A stretch of DNA of 64,000 nucleotides from Stutzerimonas kunmingensis (GTDB taxonomy: Bacteria; Pseudomonadota; Gammaproteobacteria; Pseudomonadales; Pseudomonadaceae). The stretch covers positions 124,001 through 188,000 of the forward strand of contig NZ_JACXXG010000002.1 in NCBI RefSeq assembly GCF_014764705.1, read 5' to 3'. Below are positions 8,508 through 17,463 of this stretch, piece after piece. The first letter of the stretch is position 1; every line of letters begins with the position of its first letter. The notes under the pieces are model-generated. The model was not told the DNA's origin, did not search any database, and saw only the letters and a program-made list of their open reading frames with translations. Made by a program: the position numbers and the translations under genes.

Positions 8508-10211
8508 ATGAGTCAAACACTACTGTCCATCCTGGCCTTCGTGCCGCTGGTGCTGGCGGGTGTGCTGCTGATCGGCTTTCGCTGGCCGGCCAAGTACGCC
8601 ATGCCGCTGGTTTTCGTCCTCACTGCAGTGATCGGCCTGCTGGCCTGGGACATGACCCTCAACCGGGTCATCGCCTCGACCTTGCAGGGCCTGATCCTCA
8701 CCGCGGCGATCCTCTGGATCATCTTCGGTGCGATTCTGCTGCTAAACACGCTGAAACATTCCGGGGGGATCAGTTCGATTCGGCGTGGCTTCTCCAATGT
8801 CAGTCCTGACCGTCGCGTTCAGGTGCTGATCGTCGCCTGGCTGTTCGGTTGCTTCATCGAGGGGGCGTCGGGCTTCGGTACGCCGGCTGCGGTGGCGGCG
8901 CCGCTGATGGTCGCGCTGGGCTTCCCGGCTCTGGCGGCAGTGGTCATGGGGATGATGGTGCAGTCCACGCCGGTATCCTTCGGCGCGGTGGGCACGCCGA
9001 TTCTGGTCGGCGTCGGTGCGGGGCTGGACAAGACCGGTATCAGCGAGCAGCTGGCAGCGGTGGGCAGTAACTGGGAGGTGTTCTTCCACCTGATCTTCTC
9101 GCGCGTCGCGATCATCCATGCGCTGTGCGGGATTCTCATGCCGCTGATCATGGTCAGCATCATGACCCGCTACTTCGGCCGCAACAAATCCTGGACCGAA
9201 GGTCTGGCGGTTGCGCCGTTCGCCGTGTTCACCGGTCTGGCCTTCGTCATTCCGTATGCCGCGGCGGGTGTGTTCCTCGGTCCGGAATTCCCGTCGATGA
9301 TCGGTGCGCTGGTCGGTCTGGCCATCGTTGTACCGGCGGCCAAGGCCGGTTTCCTGCTGCCCAAGGACAGCTGGGATTTCGCCCCGGCGAGCGAGTGGCC
9401 ATCCGAGTGGATGGGCAAGATCGAGATGAAGATCGAGGACGTCGCCGGCAAGACGCCGATTTCGGTGCCGATGGCCTGGGCGCCGTATCTGATCCTCGCA
9501 GCACTGCTGGTGGCGTCGCGGGTGTTCCCGGATTTCAAGGCGCTGCTGATGTCGTTCAGCTTCGGCTGGAAGGACATCCTCGGTGAGACCGGCGTGTCCG
9601 GTACGCTGGAGCCGCTGTACCTGCCGGGTGGCATTCTCTGCATCGTGGTGCTGATCACCTTCTTCCTGCATCGGATGAAGGCAGGTGAGCTGGGCGCGGC
9701 GATTTCCGAGTCGAGCAAGACCCTGCTTGGCGCGGGCTTCGTGCTGATCTTCACTATCCCGATGGTGCGGATCCTGATCAACTCGGGCGTGAACGGCTCC
9801 GATCTGGTGTCCATGCCGGTGGCCATGGCGCAGCTGGTGGCCAACAGCGTGGGTAGCGTCTATCCGTTCTTCGCTCCGGCAGTCGGTGCGCTGGGCGCCT
9901 TCATCGCCGGTTCCAACACCGTATCCAACCTGATGCTGTCGCAGTTCCAGTTCAACACCGCGGGGCTGCTCGGCCTGTCCGGTGCACTGATGGTAGCGCT
10001 GCAGTCGGTGGGTGCGGCGGCGGGCAACATGATCGCCATTCACAACGTGGTGGCGGCTTCGGCCACGGTAGGCCTGCTCGGTCGCGAGGGGATCACCCTG
10101 CGCAAGACCATGCTGCCGACCCTGTACTACCTCATCCTGGCCGGCACCATCGGCCTGATTGGGTTCTACGTGATGGGCATCAGCGATCCGCTGGCGGGTA
10201 CCGCAGGCTAA
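8508..10211 (+). CDS. glcA: Glycolate/lactate permease
   Basis: From the ATG at 8508 this is a 567-residue, very hydrophobic LctP-family (lactate permease) transporter. The family signature [20 protein letters not shown] lies near residue 118, and the C-terminal half has the conserved [18 protein letters not shown] and [20 protein letters not shown] segments. By family knowledge these proteins import L-lactate, D-lactate and glycolate with protons; its position after glcB points to glycolate. The longer 594-residue reading would start in the terminator region and is less likely. A strong terminator follows at 10228. Confidence 0.9.
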   Translation: MSQTLLSILAFVPLVLAGVLLIGFRWPAKYAMPLVFVLTAVIGLLAWDMTLNRVIASTLQGLILTAAILWIIFGAILLLNTLKHSGGISSIRRGFSNVSPDRRVQVLIVAWLFGCFIEGASGFGTPAAVAAPLMVALGFPALAAVVMGMMVQSTPVSFGAVGTPILVGVGAGLDKTGISEQLAAVGSNWEVFFHLIFSRVAIIHALCGILMPLIMVSIMTRYFGRNKSWTEGLAVAPFAVFTGLAFVIPYAAAGVFLGPEFPSMIGALVGLAIVVPAAKAGFLLPKDSWDFAPASEWPSEWMGKIEMKIEDVAGKTPISVPMAWAPYLILAALLVASRVFPDFKALLMSFSFGWKDILGETGVSGTLEPLYLPGGILCIVVLITFFLHRMKAGELGAAISESSKTLLGAGFVLIFTIPMVRILINSGVNGSDLVSMPVAMAQLVANSVGSVYPFFAPAVGALGAFIAGSNTVSNLMLSQFQFNTAGLLGLSGALMVALQSVGAAAGNMIAIHNVVAASATVGLLGREGITLRKTMLPTLYYLILAGTIGLIGFYVMGISDPLAGTAG

Positions 10212-10227
10212 GCCTGGCGGTATCGCG

Positions 10228-10257
10228 ACGGGCGGCTCAGGCCGCCCGTTTTCATTT
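10228..10257 (+). terminator. Intrinsic terminator after glcA
   Basis: ACGGGCGGC and GCCGCCCGT form a 9-bp stem with a TCAG loop, followed by TTTTCATTT. It closes the glycolate operon. Confidence 0.9.
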
Positions 10258-10325
10258 GTGGGATTGGTGCGGCGCGCTGTTCTGGTATAGCGTGCGTCGC
10301 AGTCGAAAGAGCATCGAGGTTACCT

Positions 10326-10493
10326 ATGAAGAAATGGCAATGTGTGGTGTGCGGCTACATCTATGACGAAGCGCTGGGCGTACCGGAAGAAGGCATCGCG
10401 CCCGGGACGGCCTGGGAAGACGTGCCGGAAGACTGGGTTTGCCCGGACTGCGGTGTCGGCAAGATGGACTTCGAAATGATCGCCATCGGCTGA
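10326..10493 (+). CDS. rubA: Rubredoxin
   Basis: This 55-residue ORF has both rubredoxin iron knuckles, CVVCGYIYD at residues 6-14 and CPDCGVGK near 39, and the WEDVPEDW segment between them. Rubredoxin is a one-iron electron carrier; in pseudomonads it passes electrons from NADH-rubredoxin reductase to alkane hydroxylase or to oxygen and peroxide reductases. The reductase gene follows 36 bp downstream. P. aeruginosa has two tandem rubredoxins here by memory; this strain shows one. Confidence 0.95.
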   Translation: MKKWQCVVCGYIYDEALGVPEEGIAPGTAWEDVPEDWVCPDCGVGKMDFEMIAIG

Positions 10494-10529
10494 AAACCGT
10501 ATCGCCAACCACCCATACGAGGACATGAC

Positions 10530-11714
10530 GTGAGCGCACCTGTAGTCATCATCGGTACCGGCCTGGCCGGCTACAACCTGGCCCGTGAATTCCGCAAGCT
10601 GGACACGCAGACGCCGCTGTTGCTGATTACCGCCGATGACGGGCGCTCCTACTCCAAACCGCTGCTGTCCACCGGTTTCGCCGCCAACAAGAACGCCGAA
10701 AGCCTGGGCATGGCCACCGCCGGTGCCATGGCTGAGCAGCTGAACGCCGAGATTCGCATCCATACCCGCGTCACCCGCCTCGATCCGGCGAATCGGCGCG
10801 TGTGGATCGGCAATGAACCGGTCTCATATCGCGATCTGGTACTGGCCTGGGGCGCGCAGACGATCCAGGTGCCGGTCGCAGGCGATGCCGCCGACGCGGT
10901 ATTCCCGATCAACGACCTGCACGATTACGGCCGCTTCCGCGCCGCCGTCGCCGGCAAGCGCCGCGTGCTGATCCTCGGTGCCGGGCTGATCGGCTGCGAG
11001 TTCGCGAACGACCTGCTGCTTGGCGGCCATGAGGTCGATCTGGTCGCGCCGAGCGAGCAGGTCATGCCCGGCCTGCTGCCGCTGCAGGCGGCCCAGGCGG
11101 TAAGGCGTGGCTTGGAGGGCATCGGCGCGCGCTTCCACCTGGGCGCAACGCTGCAGCGCCTCGAACGCAGTGACGACGGCCTGCAGGCGCAGCTTTCCGA
11201 TGGCAATCGGCTGGCCTGCGATCTGGTGGTCAGCGCCGTCGGCCTGCGCCCGCGCACCGAGCTGGCTGCCGAGGCGGGGCTTGAGGTCAAGCGCGGCATC
11301 GTCGTTGATCGCCTGCTGCAGACCTCGGCGGCCCACGTCTACGCCCTCGGCGATTGCGCGGAAGTGGAGGGGTTGAACCTGCTCTACGTCATGCCGCTGA
11401 TGGCCGGTGCGCGCGCCATGGCTAAAACACTGTTTGGCAATCCTACCTTTGTCAGTTATGGCCCCATGCCGGTCACCGTAAAGACCCCGGCATGCCCGGT
11501 GGTGGTCTCACTGCCCGCTGCCGGTAGCGCAGGCGAGTGGACCGTCGAGGCCCAGGGGAATGATGTGAAAGCGCTCTATCTCGGTGCCTCCGGGCAGCTG
11601 CTCGGCTACGCCCTGACCGGCGCGGCGGTGCAGGAGCGGCTGGGGCTGAACAAGCAGCTGCCGCCGGTGCTGGCGGAACTACCGCAAATTCTGTCGCTAA
11701 AGTCCCCCGGCTGA
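10530..11714 (+). CDS. rubB: Rubredoxin--NAD(+) reductase
   Basis: The 394-residue flavoprotein starts with GTG and has the FAD-binding [17 protein letters not shown] at residues 5-21, a second dinucleotide (NADH) fold [17 protein letters not shown] near 146, and the late FAD-contact motif [13 protein letters not shown] near 270. It belongs to the class I pyridine nucleotide-disulfide oxidoreductase-like reductases and lacks the redox-active Cys pair, as expected for rubredoxin reductase. It reduces the product of the rubredoxin gene just upstream. Confidence 0.92.
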   Translation: MSAPVVIIGTGLAGYNLAREFRKLDTQTPLLLITADDGRSYSKPLLSTGFAANKNAESLGMATAGAMAEQLNAEIRIHTRVTRLDPANRRVWIGNEPVSYRDLVLAWGAQTIQVPVAGDAADAVFPINDLHDYGRFRAAVAGKRRVLILGAGLIGCEFANDLLLGGHEVDLVAPSEQVMPGLLPLQAAQAVRRGLEGIGARFHLGATLQRLERSDDGLQAQLSDGNRLACDLVVSAVGLRPRTELAAEAGLEVKRGIVVDRLLQTSAAHVYALGDCAEVEGLNLLYVMPLMAGARAMAKTLFGNPTFVSYGPMPVTVKTPACPVVVSLPAAGSAGEWTVEAQGNDVKALYLGASGQLLGYALTGAAVQERLGLNKQLPPVLAELPQILSLKSPG

Positions 11715-11796
11715 GCTGGCGAGCCGCCTACAGGGACTGGCGCAGGTGCTAGCGCCGTGCCATTCTCCATGGGTCTGCCCCAGCCTAGAGCTGTTG

Positions 11797-11843
11797 CAGC
11801 GCCTTTAGCGCTGTTCTTGTGAACAGTACGGACACAACAACAA
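11797..11843 (+). promoter_or_regulatory. HU-gene leader: small hairpin plus perfect CA motif
   Basis: CAGCGC-N5-GCGCTG (11797-11813) forms a perfect 6-bp stem. Downstream, AACAACAA at 11836-11843 exactly matches the AAYAAYAA sequence bound by Hfq/Crc. The CA motif lies 9 nt before the AGAGG ribosome site of the HU gene. Regulation by Crc is inference from the motif. Confidence 0.5.
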
Positions 11844-11863
11844 AAACGTCTCAGAGGCTCCCA

Positions 11864-12136
11864 ATGCGTAAACCGGAACTCGCCGCAGCCATTGCCGAGA
11901 AGGCCGATCTGTCCAAGGACCAGGCCAATCGCGTACTCAACGCCGTGCTGGATGAAATCACCAACGCGCTGAACCGCAAGGACAGCGTGACCCTGGTTGG
12001 TTTCGGCACCTTCGTTCAGCGCCACCGTGGTGCCCGCACCGGGAAAAACCCGCAAACCGGGCAACCGGTAACCATCAAGGCCAGCAATACCGTCGCCTTC
12101 AAACCGGGCAAGATGCTCAAAGACGCCGTCAACTGA
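11864..12136 (+). CDS. hupA: HU-family DNA-binding protein
   Basis: The ATG at 11864, with an AGAGG ribosome site 6 nt upstream, gives the standard 90-residue HU length; an earlier in-frame start at 11819 would add 15 residues not seen in HU. The protein starts MRKPELAAAIAEKADLS, has the GFGTFVQRHRGARTGKNP signature near residue 46, and ends with VAFKPGKMLKDAVN. HU bends DNA and compacts the nucleoid. Position after rubredoxin reductase matches hupA of P. aeruginosa as I remember it. Confidence 0.93.
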   Translation: MRKPELAAAIAEKADLSKDQANRVLNAVLDEITNALNRKDSVTLVGFGTFVQRHRGARTGKNPQTGQPVTIKASNTVAFKPGKMLKDAVN

Positions 12137-12146
12137 CGCTGCGCCG

Positions 12147-12170
12147 ACCCGGAGCCGATCGGCTCCGGGT
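12147..12170 (+). terminator. 24-nt perfect palindrome after the HU gene
   Basis: ACCCGGAGCCGA is followed immediately by its exact reverse complement, 10 bp after the HU stop codon. As RNA it would fold to a stem of about 10 bp with a GAUC loop. No T run follows, so it may be a Rho-assisted or weak terminator. Confidence 0.65.
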
Positions 12171-12278
12171 AAACCTGACCAGCCGGTCCGCCCCGGACCC
12201 GTTCGTACCCGTCCTTCCCCCCGCCGATCAAGCCACTACAATGCGGCCTTCCTCTCGTACCGGTCGGGACTACACGTT

Positions 12279-12653
12279 ATGAAATTCCGCTTCCTGCTTT
12301 GGATGCTGGGCCGCCTGATGGCCAAGGCCAGCCGCACCAATCCCGACTTCCAGCAGCAGCTGGGCGACAAGGACCTGAGCTTCCAGCTGCACACTCTGGA
12401 CGGCAAGGTCGCCCGGCATTTCGTGGTGAAGAACCAGCGCGTCACCAGCAAGCGCGGCCCGGCGAGCGAGCCGGCTTTCTCCCTGGGGTTCAAGGATGCC
12501 GCCTATGGCTTCGCCACCATGACGGCGAAGAACAAGCAGCTGGCGTTCATGCAGGGAATTCAGAACAAGGACATCCAGATCCAGGGGAATCCGGCGCTGG
12601 TGATGTGGTTTCAGGGGCTGATGAAGTATCTGAAGCCTCGTAAGAAGAAGTAG
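12279..12653 (+). CDS. Small SCP2-like protein
   Basis: The 124-residue product begins with a short hydrophobic amphipathic stretch (FRFLLWMLGRLM). It then shows a pattern of the SCP2 sterol-binding-like fold: LSFQLHTLDGKVARHFVV near residue 31, PAFSLGFKDAAYGFATM near 65 and IQIQGNPALVMWFQGLM near 97. Members of this fold bind hydrophobic ligands; no substrate can be named here. It stands alone between the HU gene and the convergent gcdR. Confidence 0.6.
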   Translation: MKFRFLLWMLGRLMAKASRTNPDFQQQLGDKDLSFQLHTLDGKVARHFVVKNQRVTSKRGPASEPAFSLGFKDAAYGFATMTAKNKQLAFMQGIQNKDIQIQGNPALVMWFQGLMKYLKPRKKK

Positions 12654-12697
12654 TTTCGCCTGTGCCCGCGATTCGGCGCGCTCATTCTGGATGTCCT

Positions 12698-12783
12698 GGC
12701 ACCTGGCTCGTCAGACCCAAACCTGCACGCCACCTGTGGTGGAAAACGCTGCGCGGTTGCCACCCTACGGCCCTTCAGGTGCC
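12698..12783. repeat. Intergenic imperfect palindrome, possible dispersed repeat
   Basis: Between the SCP2-like gene and gcdR, GGTGGAAAAC-GCTGCGCG-GTTGCCACC forms an imperfect inverted repeat (12738-12763). It lies inside an outer exact pair GGCACCTG (12698-12705) and CAGGTGCC (12776-12783). Elements containing GGTGGAAAAC and CCACCCTACGG are, from memory, common between genes in the P. stutzeri group. The dispersed nature cannot be shown from one copy. Confidence 0.45.
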
Positions 12784-12798
12784 AAATTCCTCACGTCC

Positions 12799-13701
12799 CT
12801 ACGCCCCCTCCCGCCAATCCCTCGCTTCCTCCTTCAACCAATCCCGAAACGCCACCAGCCCCGCCGACTCCACCTTGCGCTCCGGAATCATCAGGTAGTA
12901 CGCCCGCGTCTCGCTGCGATAGGCGTGCGGATGCGCCAGCACCACCCGCCCCTCGGCCAGTTCCCGCTGGATCAGGAACGGCGGAATCAGCGCTACCCCC
13001 ATGCCATGCTCGGCCGCCTGCGCCAGCATGGAGAACAGCTCCAGCCGCGGGCCGGTCATGTCGCGGGCGACTTTCAATCCCAGTGAATCGAACCACTGCC
13101 GCCAGGCATAGGGTCGGGTGGTCTGCTGCAGCAGCGGCAGTTCGGCCAGGGCTTGGGTCGTGAACGGCTGACCGTCGTGCAGCAGGGCGGGGCTGCAGAC
13201 TGGCTGCAGGTCCTCGGGCATCAGGTAGTGCGCCTCGGTACCGGACCAGTCGGCATCGCCGAAGTAGATGGCAGCATCGAACTCGGTATCGGCAAAGAGA
13301 AAGGGCCGGGTGCGGTTGGTCAGGTTCACCGTGATTTCCGGATGCAGCGCCTGGAAATGCCTGAGGCGCGGCACCAGCCACTGGGTGCCGAAGGTCGGCA
13401 CCACGGCCAGCTCCAGGCTCATGGCGCCCTGCTGGCCCATCACCGACAGCGTGTCGCGCTCCACCGCGTCCAGCTGCGCTGCGATGCGGCGGGCGTAGGA
13501 CTGGCCGGCGGCGGTGAGCTTCACGCCGCGCCGCGAACGGCGGAACAGCGCCAGGCCGAGGAATTCCTCCAGCCCGCCGATCTGCCGGCAGATGGCGCTC
13601 TGGGTCAGTGCCAGCTCGTCGGCCGCGCGGGTGAAGCTCTCGTGGCGGGCAGCGGCCTCGAAGGCGATCAGCGCGGCGGTGCTGGGAATCTTGCGGCGCA
13701 T
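12799..13701 (-). CDS. gcdR: LysR-family regulator of glutarate use
   Basis: This 300-residue protein has an N-terminal LysR helix-turn-helix (residues 5-64: [20 protein letters not shown], then [18 protein letters not shown]) and a substrate-binding domain of the GcvA-like group. It is divergent from gcdH with 174 bp between starts, the arrangement of GcdR, the activator of gcdH in pseudomonads. The effector is probably glutarate; this is known for the P. putida homologue and inferred here. The gap holds GCAC-N6-GTGC (about 13768-13781), a T-N11-A-like dyad that could be its site. Confidence 0.85.
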   Translation of the reverse strand: MRRKIPSTAALIAFEAAARHESFTRAADELALTQSAICRQIGGLEEFLGLALFRRSRRGVKLTAAGQSYARRIAAQLDAVERDTLSVMGQQGAMSLELAVVPTFGTQWLVPRLRHFQALHPEITVNLTNRTRPFLFADTEFDAAIYFGDADWSGTEAHYLMPEDLQPVCSPALLHDGQPFTTQALAELPLLQQTTRPYAWRQWFDSLGLKVARDMTGPRLELFSMLAQAAEHGMGVALIPPFLIQRELAEGRVVLAHPHAYRSETRAYYLMIPERKVESAGLVAFRDWLKEEARDWREGA

Positions 13702-13875
13702 TATGCAAAGACCTCACGGGATAAGCCTGACAATGGCCAAGGAGCTTATCTCGGAATGAGCAAAACGCACAATTTGGTGCGAAATCCTCGTTTGCGACGC
13801 ACCGGTGCGGCGCCTAGGATCAGCTCATCCCGCCCGCGCGCCCGCGGTGCCGAAGACAACAAGAGGAGCCTCCGA

Positions 13876-15057
13876 ATGGCCGACAAAGCAAGCTTCAACT
13901 GGATCGACCCGCTGCTGCTTGACCAGCAGTTGACCGAGGAAGAACGCATGGTGCAGGCCAGCGCCGCGCAGTTCGCCGCCGACAAGCTGGCGCCGCGGGT
14001 ACTGGAAGCTTTCCGCCATGAGCGCACCGATCCGGCGATCTTTCGCGAGATGGGCGAGACCGGCCTGCTCGGCGCGACCATTCCGGAAGCCTACGGCGGC
14101 AGCGGGCTGAACTACGTGTGCTACGGCCTGATCGCCCGCGAGGTCGAGCGCATCGATTCGGGCTACCGCTCGATGATGAGCGTGCAGTCGTCGCTGGTGA
14201 TGGTGCCGATCTTCGAGTTCGGCAACGAGGCGACCAGGCAGAAGTACCTGCCCAAGCTGGCCAGCGGCGAATACATCGGCTGCTTCGGCCTCACCGAGCC
14301 GAACCACGGCTCCGACCCTGGCTCGATGGTCACCCGGGCGAAAAAGGTCGACGGCGGCTATCGCCTGTCCGGCAGCAAGATGTGGATCACCAACAGCCCG
14401 ATCGCCGATGTCTTCGTGGTCTGGGCGAAGGATGACGCCGGCGAGATCCGCGGCTTCGTGCTGGAAAAGGGCTGGGAAGGGTTGTCCGCCCCGACGATTC
14501 ACGGAAAAGTCGGCCTGCGCGCCTCGATCACCGGCGAGATCGTCATGGACAACGTGTTCTGCCCGGAAGAGAACGCCTTCCCCGACGTACGCGGGCTGAA
14601 GGGCCCGTTCACCTGTCTGAACAGTGCCCGCTACGGCATCAGCTGGGGCGCACTGGGCGCCGCCGAGTTCTGCTGGCACACCGCGCGCCAGTACGTGCTC
14701 GACCGCCAGCAGTTCGGCCGGCCGCTGGCGGCCAACCAGCTGATCCAGAAGAAGCTGGCCGACATGCAGACCGAGATCAGCCTGGCCCTGCAGGGTTGCC
14801 TGCGCCTCGGCCGCATGAAGGACGAGGGCACCGCCGCGGTGGAAATCACCTCGATCATGAAGCGCAACAGCTGCGGCAAGGCACTCGACGTGGCGCGCAT
14901 GGCGCGCGACATGATGGGCGGCAATGGCATCAGCGACGAGTTCGGTGTGGCCCGGCACCTGGTCAACCTGGAGGTGGTGAACACCTACGAGGGCACCCAC
15001 GATGTGCATGCACTGATCCTCGGCCGCGCGCAGACAGGCATTCAGGCGTTCTTCTGA
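13876..15057 (+). CDS. gcdH: Glutaryl-CoA dehydrogenase
   Basis: The ATG at 13876, 6 nt after AAGAGGAG, gives the usual 393 residues; the much longer upstream reading only runs through gcdR on the other strand. The protein is an acyl-CoA dehydrogenase that oxidises and decarboxylates glutaryl-CoA to crotonyl-CoA in lysine and glutarate breakdown. The FAD/substrate signature [16 protein letters not shown] lies near residue 136. The C-terminal [16 protein letters not shown] carries the catalytic Glu at about position 372, in the YEGT context specific for this enzyme. gcdG follows. Confidence 0.95.
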   Translation: MADKASFNWIDPLLLDQQLTEEERMVQASAAQFAADKLAPRVLEAFRHERTDPAIFREMGETGLLGATIPEAYGGSGLNYVCYGLIAREVERIDSGYRSMMSVQSSLVMVPIFEFGNEATRQKYLPKLASGEYIGCFGLTEPNHGSDPGSMVTRAKKVDGGYRLSGSKMWITNSPIADVFVVWAKDDAGEIRGFVLEKGWEGLSAPTIHGKVGLRASITGEIVMDNVFCPEENAFPDVRGLKGPFTCLNSARYGISWGALGAAEFCWHTARQYVLDRQQFGRPLAANQLIQKKLADMQTEISLALQGCLRLGRMKDEGTAAVEITSIMKRNSCGKALDVARMARDMMGGNGISDEFGVARHLVNLEVVNTYEGTHDVHALILGRAQTGIQAFF

Positions 15058-15063
15058 AACTGC

Positions 15064-15089
15064 ACCCCTCTCCCAGAAGGAGAGGGGGC
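15064..15089. repeat. Hairpin between gcdH and gcdG
   Basis: CCCCTCTCC and GGAGAGGGG are separated by CAGAA, giving a 9-bp stem 7 bp after the gcdH stop. There is no T run. Similar CTCTCCC/GGGAGAG hairpins recur between genes in many genomes. It may act as an mRNA stabiliser or partial terminator between two genes of the same pathway. Confidence 0.55.
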
Positions 15090-15122
15090 TTGCTCCGTCC
15101 AAACGCCTTCGAGGTTTCGTCC

Positions 15123-16346
15123 ATGCCCGGCGCCCTGTCCCATATCCGTGTTCTCGACCTGTCGCGAGTGCTCGCCGGGCCCTGGTGCGGGCAGATCCTC
15201 GGTGATCTCGGCGCCGAGGTGATCAAGGTCGAGCGCCCTGGCACGGGCGACGATACCCGCCATTGGGGCCCGCCCTATCTCCAGGACCAGCACGGCGAGA
15301 ACACTTCGGAGGCCGCCTATTACCTGACCGCCAACCGCAACAAGCAGTCGCTGACCGTCGACTTCACCCGGCCCGAGGGCCAGCGCATCATCCGCGAGCT
15401 GGTGGCGCAGTGCGATGTGCTGCTGGAGAACTTCAAGGTCGGCGGGCTGGCCGCCTACGGGCTGGATTACGAAAGCCTGAAGGCAATCAATCCGCGGCTG
15501 ATCTACTGCTCGATCACCGGTTTCGGCCAGGACGGCCCCTACGCCACACGTGCCGGCTACGACTTCATGATCCAGGGCCTCGGCGGGCTGATGAGCCTGA
15601 CCGGCCGCAGCGATGCGGAGGAGGGCGCCGGGCCGGTGAAGGTCGGCGTGGCGCTGACCGATATCCTCACCGGTCTGTACGCCACCGTTGGCGTGCTCGC
15701 TGCGCTGGCACATCGCGAACGCAGCGGCGAGGGCCAGCATATCGACACGGCGCTGCTCGACGTGCAGGTCGCCTGCCTCGGCAACCAGGCGCTCAACTAC
15801 CTCACCACCGGCGTGGCGCCCAGGCGCATGGGCAATGCCCATCCGAACATCGTGCCCTATCAGGATTTCCCCACTGCCGACGGCGACATCATCCTCACCG
15901 TCGGTAACGACGGTCAGTTCCGCAAGTTCTGCGAGGTGGCCGGGCGTCCCGAGTGGGCGGCTGATGCCCGCTTCGCCACCAATCGCGCGCGCGTTGCCCA
16001 TCGCGCCGAACTGATTCCACTGATTCGCCAGGTCACGGTGTTCCGCACCACGGCCGAATGGGTCAGTGCGCTGGAGCAGGCCGGTGTGCCCTGCGGGCCG
16101 ATCAACGATCTGGCGCAGGTGTTCGCCGACCCGCAGGTGCAGCATCGCGGGCTGAACGTCGATATGCCGCATCCGCTGGCCGGCCGTGTGCCGCAGGTGG
16201 CCAGCCCGCTGCGGCTGTCCGCTTCACCCGTGGATTACCGCATGCCGCCGCCACTGCTCGGCGAGCACAGCGAGGCGCTGTTGCAGAGCCTGCTGGGCAT
16301 GAATGACGAGCAGATTGCTGGCCTGCGCGCGGCCGGCGTCATCTAG
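15123..16346 (+). CDS. gcdG: CaiB/BaiF-family glutarate CoA-transferase
   Basis: The ATG at 15123 gives a 407-residue class III CoA-transferase. The N-terminus (RVLDLSRVLAGPWCGQILGD, residues 9-28, then LGAEVIKVERPGTGDDTR) is the family signature, and the catalytic Asp is expected in GEGQHIDTALLDVQVA near residue 205. It probably moves CoA from succinyl-CoA to glutarate, supplying glutaryl-CoA for the dehydrogenase encoded just upstream. The assignment of substrate is from gene context and from the human and pseudomonad counterparts. It ends 1 bp from the convergent oxidoreductase gene. Confidence 0.88.
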   Translation: MPGALSHIRVLDLSRVLAGPWCGQILGDLGAEVIKVERPGTGDDTRHWGPPYLQDQHGENTSEAAYYLTANRNKQSLTVDFTRPEGQRIIRELVAQCDVLLENFKVGGLAAYGLDYESLKAINPRLIYCSITGFGQDGPYATRAGYDFMIQGLGGLMSLTGRSDAEEGAGPVKVGVALTDILTGLYATVGVLAALAHRERSGEGQHIDTALLDVQVACLGNQALNYLTTGVAPRRMGNAHPNIVPYQDFPTADGDIILTVGNDGQFRKFCEVAGRPEWAADARFATNRARVAHRAELIPLIRQVTVFRTTAEWVSALEQAGVPCGPINDLAQVFADPQVQHRGLNVDMPHPLAGRVPQVASPLRLSASPVDYRMPPPLLGEHSEALLQSLLGMNDEQIAGLRAAGVI

Positions 16347-16347
16347 C

Positions 16348-17361
16348 TCAGAAACCTTCCAGCACGATCTTGCCCTTGGCCTTGCCGCTTTCCAGCAGGG
16401 CATGGGCACGGCGCAGATTGGCCGCGCTGATGGTGCCGAAGTGCTCGCCGAGGGTGGTGCGCAGCACGCCCAGATCGACCAGCTGGCTGACGCGCTGCAG
16501 CAGGTGGTGCTGCTCGATCATGTCCGGCGTCTCGAACAGTGAGCGGGTGAACATCAGCTCCCAGTGCAGGGACAGGCTCTTGCGCTTGAGCTTCATCACG
16601 TCCAGCGGTTGGGCCGGATCGTCGATCAGTGCCAGGCGGCCCTGCGGCGTCAGCGCCTCGACCAGCTGATCGAAGTGCTGATCGGTCTGGGTCAGGCTGG
16701 CGACATGGCTGACGCTGGCGAAACCGGCGCGCTGCAGCTCGGCGTGCAACGGCTGACTATGGTCGATGACATGGTGCGCGCCGAGTTCACGCGCCCAGGC
16801 CTGGGTTTCCGGACGCGAGGCGGTGGCGATCACGCTGACCTCGGTGAGCTGACGGGCCAGCTGCAGCATGATCGAACCGACGCCGCCGGCGGCTCCGACG
16901 ATCAGCAGCTGCTGCCCGGCGCCATGGCCCTCCACCAGTTGCAGGCGTTCGAACAGCAGCTCCCAGGCGGTGATGGCGGTCAGCGGCAGCGCGGCGGCCT
17001 CGGCGAAGCTCAGGCTCTGCGGCTTGCGTCCGACGATGCGCTCGTCCACCAGATGGCGTTCACTGTTGCCGCCGGCGCGGGCGATGGAGCCGGCGTAGAA
17101 CACCTCGTCGCCGACCTTGAACAGGCTGACTTCGCTGCCCACCCCGACCACCACGCCGGCGACGTCCCAGCCCAGCACCTTCGGCTGACCGGCCTCGGGC
17201 TGGGTGTTGCGGCGTACCTTGGTATCCACCGGGTTGACCGAGATGGCGCGCACCTCCACCAGCAGGTCCCGCGGGCCGGGCACCGGCTCTGGTAGCTCCA
17301 CGTCCTGTAGGGCACGGGGATCGTTGATGGAGTGGGATTCGAAATAGGCGACCGCTTTCAT
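16348..17361 (-). CDS. MDR-family zinc-independent alcohol dehydrogenase/quinone oxidoreductase
   Basis: From the ATG at 17361 the protein has 337 residues and opens with MKAVAYFESHSINDPRALQD. It has an N-terminal GroES-like domain (VISVNPVDTK-like stretch near residue 43 and LGWDVAGVVVGVGSEVSLFKVGDEVFYAG near 64) and a Rossmann fold with LLIVGAAGGVGSIMLQLAR near 139. The Cys ligands of catalytic and structural zinc are missing, so it is likely an NADPH-dependent enone or quinone reductase. A longer reading by 12 codons is possible. A LysR gene is divergent, 102 bp away, and may control it. Confidence 0.82.
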   Translation of the reverse strand: MKAVAYFESHSINDPRALQDVELPEPVPGPRDLLVEVRAISVNPVDTKVRRNTQPEAGQPKVLGWDVAGVVVGVGSEVSLFKVGDEVFYAGSIARAGGNSERHLVDERIVGRKPQSLSFAEAAALPLTAITAWELLFERLQLVEGHGAGQQLLIVGAAGGVGSIMLQLARQLTEVSVIATASRPETQAWARELGAHHVIDHSQPLHAELQRAGFASVSHVASLTQTDQHFDQLVEALTPQGRLALIDDPAQPLDVMKLKRKSLSLHWELMFTRSLFETPDMIEQHHLLQRVSQLVDLGVLRTTLGEHFGTISAANLRRAHALLESGKAKGKIVLEGF

Positions 17362-17463
17362 GCTGATGCTCCATTGGGTTCGGTTGAGTGCGGGCATGCT
17401 CGTTTATTTGACTCGGCGGAAAAACGGGGTAATAAGCGAGGCTCTTTAAACAGGATTTTGAAA

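Noticed and set aside
5907-8516. 869-codon open frame on the minus strand
   Set aside because: It is antisense to glcB, GlcG and the glcA leader; high GC creates long shadow frames. The plus-strand proteins are unmistakable.
13153-13875. N-terminal extension of gcdH by 241 codons
   Set aside because: It runs antisense through gcdR; the normal 393-residue start at 13876 has a ribosome site.
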